Positions 58,007 through 64,000 of a stretch of 64,000 nucleotides of DNA are shown in pieces. The translations under genes were made by a program, and so were the position numbers. This stretch comes from an uncultured Alistipes sp. (GTDB taxonomy: Bacteria > Bacteroidota > Bacteroidia > Bacteroidales > Rikenellaceae), in the NCBI GenBank assembly GCA_944323075.1, contig CALURC010000010.1:37512-101511 (forward strand), read 5' to 3'. Within the stretch, counting starts at the first letter, position 1. Each line of letters opens with the position of its first letter. The notes beneath the pieces were generated by a model. That model had not been told where the DNA came from and did not search any database. It worked only from the letters and a program-made list of their open reading frames with translations.

Positions 58007-61000
58007 ATGCGCAGGAAGAATACCTCTCTCATCTTTATCATTTCCTTAATGTCATTACTTCAAATCAACATTAAGGCACAGGAAAAATTCCATATTTCCC
58101 CCCAAATATCCAACCTGCAAATCCGCGACATTTGTCAAGATTCACTCGGATACATCTGGTTCGCAACTGCTCGAGGTATCAATCGATACAATGGTTATGA
58201 ATACGTACAGCTTTTCCGCAACGCATCGAACCCTCAGGCAAGTATCCAGTCAAACCGAATCAACAGACTCCATCTGGACAGACAAAACAACCTCTGGATA
58301 TCCACATCAAGAGGTTTAAGTCGCTACGATATGACCAAAGACCGAATTATACCTTATAATATAGACAAAGATGATGAATACTACGCCGACGACATTAGTG
58401 AAGACAAACAAGGCAATATCTGGATCGCCACTTATAATAACGGCATCCTCAAATACGACCGCAAAAAAGATCATTTAGACAGATTCCCGATTACCTACCG
58501 AGGAGAAGAAACGCCTTTATACGTCCGGACTCTATTTATAGACAAACAAAATAATTTATGGATCGGCTACTCAGCCGGCTCAGCACTCGGACGGTACAAC
58601 ATAGACGATCAAACATCCGAGTTGATCTCCTTTCCAAATCAAACCGCAATTAATTGCATCACTAATTTCGGAGAATCACAACTTTGGATTGGAACAGACC
58701 AAGGAATCATCGCATACAGTATAAAAGAACGGAAAATAACCACACTTCCCGCCTCTTTAAAAAAACAGCGCGAACTAAATTACTCAAGAGTAAACAGCAT
58801 TAAACTGATAGACAACGACAACTACATTATCACCTCAACTCGTCGTGCATATAAATATTGCATAACAACAGGAGAAGTGACAACCCTTACGATTGGCGCC
58901 AACGAAAACGACAAAAACAATGACATTACATGTGCCCTAAAAGACAACCAGGGAAATTTATGGTTGGGGACAGTTGAACAAAGTTTTTATAAAATTAAAA
59001 AATCTGAAAATATATTTAATAACTTAAATGAACTGAACGGGAAGCCCGTATTATCAAATTGTGAAGATACTCAATTCGACAGAATATGGATCGGAACAAA
59101 ATACGATGGTCTGTTTCTACATTCAAAAAAAAGTGGGAAGACCATCGCCTATACATCACCACACTTGTCATCGTATAAAAATCAATCTCCGATAATTCGA
59201 GCTCTTTTCTGCGATAGTCGGGGACGAATTTGGATTGGAGCCGGCAGCAGCCTGATTATCGGCCAACTCACTCCGACCGGCTTTACCGAAATTACCGTTT
59301 CCGATGAACTATCGGTCATAGCAAAGATTGCCGAAGACAAACAAGGGAATATTTGGGTTGGCAGTTATTCAGGCCTTTATTGTTTCAAAAACAACACGAC
59401 CACTTCTCCTCATAAAGTTATCGAAAATGCATCCGTGACGGCTATTGCACCACTGGACCAAAACGAAATAGCCTACGCTATTTACGGAACCGACGTCTAC
59501 ATAACCGATGCTGACAGCTTCCGTCAAAAGACATTAAACCCACAAGATTCTCTCGACAACGAATACGTATTAAACTCCTGTTCCGACCTTTACTTGGCTC
59601 AAGATACTATTCTGTGGATCAGCAACTACAACAGAGGTGTTATGCGTTATAATCCAAAAGATAGTACGATTTCAACCTATACACAACGAAAGGGTCTTCC
59701 AAGCAATGATGTCCTTTCCATCACGGAGGATAAAAATGGACATATATGGCTTGCAACGTCCAACGGACTTACTCGTCTAGATCCGAAAACAGGACGGCTG
59801 CGTAATTTCAGCGAAGCAGACGGTCTTTCCAATACTCAGTTTTTTGAGCAAGCCATACTAACCTCTTCTGAAGGAAATATTTACCTTGGAGGTAACTCTG
59901 GTGTCGACCGGTTCGACCCTTCCGATATCAAACAGAATGGATACCAACCGTCGGTCGTATTGGAAGACCTGAAAATACAGAATCGAAGCATATCTCCGGA
60001 CGAAAAAAACTCTCCATTAGATCGCAACATTGCATATGCCCATAAAATTATTCTTAAACATAAAGAAAACTCATTCAGCATTGACTACACCGGCATCGAT
60101 TACACGTACACCGATAAACTGCGTTATGCCTATAAACTTGAAGGGTTCGATCAGGAATGGATTGAAACAGACGGAAATAAACGAGCCCATTTCACCAATC
60201 TTCCGGCCGGAAATTATCGGTTCAAGGTAAAAGCACAAAACGGAGATGGAGAATGGAGTCCCGAAGTTGGAATAGACATTACGGTTAAAGCCTCTCCTTG
60301 GTTGACAGGTTGGGCCTATTTATTCTACTTTGCCGCAATCATCAGCGGAATCATCCTTGCAACCAAAATTTACTTCAGAAAAAAATACAATAAGAAAGCC
60401 AAAGAGCTGGCCGAACAACAACGTAAACACGAACAAGAAATCAACCGACAAAAAATCGAGTTCTACGGCAACATCTCTCACGAATTAAGAACACCGCTGA
60501 CATTAATCAACGGAAACATCGAATTATTAGCCCAAAATGCTCGTACGGGCATTCACGACATGAAATTGATTTCAATACTGTCGTACAATTCAGGACGACT
60601 CTTAAAATTGGTCAACCAACTCCTCGACTTCAGTCGCATGGAGAGCGGATCGACTCCACTGCGCGTCTTGTATCTCGATTTCTATCCGATACTTCAGAAT
60701 GTAATCAATTCATTCCGCTTCAGCGTCCAAGCCAAAGAAATCGAATACAAAATAGATATTGACCCCAATTTCCCGATGATCTATACGGACGATGACCTGC
60801 TTGAAAAGATCATAACCAATCTATTATCCAATGCAGTAAAATATACTCCACGAAGAGGCCGTATTCGCGTAGATGTGTCACATTCAGCCTCACAAAACAC
60901 CTCCTCGCCAGGATCTGCCACCATGACAATAAGTATTACAAACACATGCGAAAAAATCGAGCCGGATGAATTGGAACGGCTGTTCGACCGTTTTACCCGA

Positions 61001-62101
61001 TTAACAGGCAATGATGATATTCCCGGAAGTGGCATCGGGCTACACTACACCAAAACATTGATTTCCAGGCTACACGGAGATATCCATGCTGCATGGACTG
61101 AATCTGACGGACTCACAATGAGGTTGACAATTCCGGTCGGGAAAGAGGCTTTCTCTGCGGATGAAATAGCAGAAACCCCTTCTGCCGACGAAAGAGAATC
61201 TGTAGAATCAGATATAGAATCCATAGAATCATCCTCCAAAGAGAGCGAAGAAAACGACACATCTGCCGAATCACAACCGATCACCAAGCAACGTACTCTG
61301 CTAATCGTGGAAGATGACCCACAGATCCATACCCTACTCCACGAAATCTTACATCATGAATATAATGTACTGCATGCCTATGACGGAGCCGAAGGCCTAC
61401 AAATGATCCGCTCACAAATGCCGGAGATTGTAATCAGTGATATCCGTATGCCCGAAATGGATGGAATAGCTCTTTGCAAAACCATTAAAAACGATCCTCA
61501 ATTATGTCATGTAATTCTGATTCTCTTGACGGCTAAGAACAGAATCGAAGAACGAATCGAGGGTTACAATTGCGGGGCCGATGCCTATATAAACAAACCG
61601 TTTCGAGCCGATCATCTGATTTCGATCATCCATAACCAACAAGCCAATCGCGATCGAATGAAGGCCTTCTTCCACAGCCAAAATCCGACTTCGGAACAAA
61701 ACGACGAAGACAACGACAACAGGATTCCCGATTCATTATCGGAAATCGATCGCCGTTTCTTAGAGAAACTTCATCAATTCATCGATAAAAGTATTGAAAA
61801 TCCAGATATTAACATCAATGTAATTGCTGTCGAACTCGGATTCAGTCGAACAAGTTTTTATCGAAAAATGAAAGGCCTGACCGGTTTAGCACCCAATGAT
61901 TATGTCCGCAACTTCAAAATGAAAAAGGCAGCAAAACTGATTCTGGAGGGGAATTTGAGTATCGCCGAAATTTCCGACCAAACGGGCTTCGGTACACAAT
62001 CCCACTTCTCCACTGCATTCAAAAAATATTTCGGCGTAAGCCCCAAAGACTATAAAGAAAAATGGAAAGCTGAACAACAACAAAAAAACCGGACGAAATA
62101 A
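58007..62101 (+). CDS. Hybrid two-component system sensor/regulator (HTCS)
   Basis: A 1364-residue one-protein signalling system typical of Bacteroidetes glycan loci. A signal peptide is followed by a periplasmic region of two seven-bladed propellers built of repeats such as GYIWFATARGINRYNGY and GNIWIATYNNGILKYD, then a Y_Y_Y domain (about residues 690-760). After a membrane helix (about 768-788) come a HisKA domain with phospho-acceptor His825 (SHELRTPL), an HATPase domain with GSGIGLHY, a receiver domain with phospho-acceptor Asp1145 (ISDIRMPEMDG), and an AraC-type DNA-binding domain at the C-terminus. It probably senses a breakdown product of the glycan taken up by the SusC/SusD pairs and activates them. 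Confidence 0.95.
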   Translation: MRRKNTSLIFIISLMSLLQINIKAQEKFHISPQISNLQIRDICQDSLGYIWFATARGINRYNGYEYVQLFRNASNPQASIQSNRINRLHLDRQNNLWISTSRGLSRYDMTKDRIIPYNIDKDDEYYADDISEDKQGNIWIATYNNGILKYDRKKDHLDRFPITYRGEETPLYVRTLFIDKQNNLWIGYSAGSALGRYNIDDQTSELISFPNQTAINCITNFGESQLWIGTDQGIIAYSIKERKITTLPASLKKQRELNYSRVNSIKLIDNDNYIITSTRRAYKYCITTGEVTTLTIGANENDKNNDITCALKDNQGNLWLGTVEQSFYKIKKSENIFNNLNELNGKPVLSNCEDTQFDRIWIGTKYDGLFLHSKKSGKTIAYTSPHLSSYKNQSPIIRALFCDSRGRIWIGAGSSLIIGQLTPTGFTEITVSDELSVIAKIAEDKQGNIWVGSYSGLYCFKNNTTTSPHKVIENASVTAIAPLDQNEIAYAIYGTDVYITDADSFRQKTLNPQDSLDNEYVLNSCSDLYLAQDTILWISNYNRGVMRYNPKDSTISTYTQRKGLPSNDVLSITEDKNGHIWLATSNGLTRLDPKTGRLRNFSEADGLSNTQFFEQAILTSSEGNIYLGGNSGVDRFDPSDIKQNGYQPSVVLEDLKIQNRSISPDEKNSPLDRNIAYAHKIILKHKENSFSIDYTGIDYTYTDKLRYAYKLEGFDQEWIETDGNKRAHFTNLPAGNYRFKVKAQNGDGEWSPEVGIDITVKASPWLTGWAYLFYFAAIISGIILATKIYFRKKYNKKAKELAEQQRKHEQEINRQKIEFYGNISHELRTPLTLINGNIELLAQNARTGIHDMKLISILSYNSGRLLKLVNQLLDFSRMESGSTPLRVLYLDFYPILQNVINSFRFSVQAKEIEYKIDIDPNFPMIYTDDDLLEKIITNLLSNAVKYTPRRGRIRVDVSHSASQNTSSPGSATMTISITNTCEKIEPDELERLFDRFTRLTGNDDIPGSGIGLHYTKTLISRLHGDIHAAWTESDGLTMRLTIPVGKEAFSADEIAETPSADERESVESDIESIESSSKESEENDTSAESQPITKQRTLLIVEDDPQIHTLLHEILHHEYNVLHAYDGAEGLQMIRSQMPEIVISDIRMPEMDGIALCKTIKNDPQLCHVILILLTAKNRIEERIEGYNCGADAYINKPFRADHLISIIHNQQANRDRMKAFFHSQNPTSEQNDEDNDNRIPDSLSEIDRRFLEKLHQFIDKSIENPDININVIAVELGFSRTSFYRKMKGLTGLAPNDYVRNFKMKKAAKLILEGNLSIAEISDQTGFGTQSHFSTAFKKYFGVSPKDYKEKWKAEQQQKNRTK

Positions 62102-62280
62102 AATTATAACAAAATAGTCTTTTTTTTATCAAATTTCGGAAAAAATCATTTACTTTGTCTTACTTGGTAGTGTTTGTTTCGTTCTCAACTGCACCTTGTT
62201 TTGCATTGACTAAGATAGAAATAACCCAACTGCTAAAACCTAACTGAGTAACCAAAAACAAGACGAACAAATCTCGTCCG

Positions 62281-64000
62281 ATGAAGTTTTTAAGTAAAAT
62301 AGCCTTTTTACTTACGTGTTGCTGCTGTTCGATTATCACATGGGGACAAGTGGTCAGCAGCGATTCGTGGGCAGCGACTGATGCGCTCGGGCGTAAAATT
62401 CGCGACTATCAAGAAGCAGGAAATAAAAAACAAAATAAGTTCGTTGCCTTATTTTATTGGACTTGGCACATATATGATCTTCCACCGGGCAGTCAGGTGA
62501 ACAACAATACCGAAATCCTCCGTAAAAATCCGGAGGCAATTTTAGACTATAATCATCCGGCATGGAACAATCCCGGTAGATACTATTGGGAACAACCGTT
62601 ATTCGGCTATTATAAAACTACCGACCCATGGGTTCTGCGCAAACATGCGGAAATGCTAGCCGATGCAGGCGTAGACGCGGTATTTTTTGACTGCACCAAT
62701 TTGACCTTAACGTGGAAAGAATCATACGACGTACTGATGGAGGTATGGGATCAGGCCCAGAAAGATGGAGTCAATGTACCGAAAATCGCTTTTATGTTGC
62801 CGTTTGCCTCCCCTGAGTACGGAACGCCTCAACTTCATATGCTCTATGAAGACATCTATAAACCAGGACGATATCCAAATCTGTGGTTCATCTGGAAAGG
62901 AAAGCCCTGTATCATGGCCCAACCTGAATATCTGAGCGATTCAAAAGAGGATCAGGAAATTGCTGAATTTTTCACTTTCCGCCCCGGACAATCCGATTAT
63001 GTTGACGGACCCAAACGAAACGATCAATGGGGATGGATGGAAATCTATCCGCAAAACGGCTACGCCCCACTTCCTAACGGCGGCTTTGAACAGACCGTAG
63101 TAAGTGTTGCCCAGAATGCCAATTTTGCCAGCGGAGGTCATTTCTGTGCCTTCAACGAACCGGAAACATTCGGACGTAACTTCAGCATGCTCAAAGGATT
63201 CGATCCGCGTGTTGATGGATACCTCTACGGCTGGAATTTCCAGGAACAATGGAATCGTGCTTTTGAAATAGACCCCGAACTGGTGTTCGTAACCGGTTGG
63301 AACGAATACATTGCAGGACGCGCTGCCGACTGGCCTCCCCACAGACCCTATTATATGGCTTTTCCAGATCAATACAACTGGAACTGCAGCCGCGATATTG
63401 AGCCCAATGCAGGATGGGGTGACAAGGGTGACGTTTACTACCTGCAACTCGTCGACAATGTCAGGAAGTTCAAGGGTATGGACGCACCTGAAAAGGCATC
63501 TGCCCCCAAAACCGTAAAAATCGGTAAAGCCGACGGATGGGACGATGTAGCTCCATACTATCATCACTACAAAGGAAACACCATGCATCGAAATCACAAA
63601 GGGTATGGTGGTAACATGTATATTAATCAATCAGGTCGCAACGATATCATTGGAGCCAAAGTTGCCCGCGACGATGAAAACCTCTATTTCTACGTCGAAA
63701 CTGCTGAAGAACTGACTCCTTCGACTGACCGGAACTGGATGATGCTCTTCATCGATACCGACCGCGATAAAACGACCGGATGGAACGGTTATGACATCAT
63801 CGTTAACCGGGTTTCGCCTAAAGGCAAGAAAGTTATCGTTGAAAAGAACGTCGGAAACCGGTGGGAATGGGAGACCGTCGCCGAATGTAAATTCGCCGTC
63901 AACGTCGACAAACTCGAGTTCGCCATCCCGAGAGAGGTGCTCGGTATCGACGGTGAGGAGGTAAACATCGAATTCAAATGGAACGACAACATGCAGGACA
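62281..64000 (+). CDS. Secreted GH71/GH99-like protein with CBM9-like C-terminus (partial at window end)
   Basis: An open frame of 573 codons running off the window. The signal peptide (about residues 1-22, ending TWGQ) indicates export. The main domain looks like a TIM barrel of the GH71/GH99-like group: KFVALFYWTWHIYDLPPG, HAEMLADAGVDAVFFDCTNL, DLWFIWKGKPCIM, and VTGWNEYIAGR, a Trp-Asn-Glu segment resembling that of GH99-related proteins. From about residue 455, DDENLYFYVETAEELTP and GWNGYDIIVNRVSP resemble a CBM9-like/DOMON beta-sandwich. Catalytic acids cannot be assigned with confidence and activity is inferred. It lies 180 bases downstream of the HTCS gene on the same strand, within the glycan locus. 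Confidence 0.65.
   Translation, partial: MKFLSKIAFLLTCCCCSIITWGQVVSSDSWAATDALGRKIRDYQEAGNKKQNKFVALFYWTWHIYDLPPGSQVNNNTEILRKNPEAILDYNHPAWNNPGRYYWEQPLFGYYKTTDPWVLRKHAEMLADAGVDAVFFDCTNLTLTWKESYDVLMEVWDQAQKDGVNVPKIAFMLPFASPEYGTPQLHMLYEDIYKPGRYPNLWFIWKGKPCIMAQPEYLSDSKEDQEIAEFFTFRPGQSDYVDGPKRNDQWGWMEIYPQNGYAPLPNGGFEQTVVSVAQNANFASGGHFCAFNEPETFGRNFSMLKGFDPRVDGYLYGWNFQEQWNRAFEIDPELVFVTGWNEYIAGRAADWPPHRPYYMAFPDQYNWNCSRDIEPNAGWGDKGDVYYLQLVDNVRKFKGMDAPEKASAPKTVKIGKADGWDDVAPYYHHYKGNTMHRNHKGYGGNMYINQSGRNDIIGAKVARDDENLYFYVETAEELTPSTDRNWMMLFIDTDRDKTTGWNGYDIIVNRVSPKGKKVIVEKNVGNRWEWETVAECKFAVNVDKLEFAIPREVLGIDGEEVNIEFKWNDNMQD

Overview
The window looks like a chromosomal segment of a gut-type Bacteroidetes (Bacteroidales, plausibly Rikenellaceae/Alistipes-like; the genus is inference). 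The evidence is the Bacteroidetes promoter −7 element TAnnTTTG in front of several genes, tandem SusC/SusD outer-membrane pairs beside a one-protein hybrid two-component regulator, an ATP synthase operon in the order atpD-C-(atpI-like)-B-E-F-H-A-G, a GldE-like CBS protein after ftsZ, and frequent GTG/TTG starts with weak Shine-Dalgarno sites.

Layout. 1-600 is the 3' end of malate dehydrogenase, closed by a strong terminator. 741-20274 is a division and cell wall (dcw) cluster: ftsL-like, ftsI with one PASTA domain, murE, mraY, murD, ftsW, murG, murC, ftsQ, ftsA, ftsZ, gldE-like. mraZ and rsmH are not upstream of ftsL. A membrane-anchored PHP-type phosphoesterase and a CPA2 antiporter sit between ftsI and murE, and both this pair and murE have their own −7 elements. 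20478-27492 is a minus-strand housekeeping block (HAD hydrolase, rdgB, recO; an unknown helical protein; metG, ilvE; YitT). 27603-31034 holds priA and a small XRE regulator overlapping comF, followed by a convergent AraC regulator. 32114-39310 is the complete F1Fo ATP synthase operon.

39735-45394 is the most unusual part. It encodes an inner-membrane tetraheme NapC/NrfH-like cytochrome fused to a SUMF1-like domain, a Gfo/Idh/MocA oxidoreductase and a xylose-isomerase-like TIM barrel that both carry twin-arginine plus lipobox signals, a WbuC-type cupin, and an unknown lipoprotein. I read this as a possible extracytoplasmic sugar-oxidation module linked to the electron transport chain; the link is inferred from gene context.

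45512-46215 is a decayed stretch next to a tRNA-Thr(CGT) gene. 46434-64000 is a polysaccharide utilisation locus: on the minus strand susC-susD-susC-susD and then an exported glycerophosphodiester phosphodiesterase; on the plus strand a hybrid sensor/regulator and a GH71/GH99-like secreted protein with a CBM9-like C-terminus that runs off the window. By eye the SusC/SusD region is more AT-rich than the dcw and ATP synthase regions.
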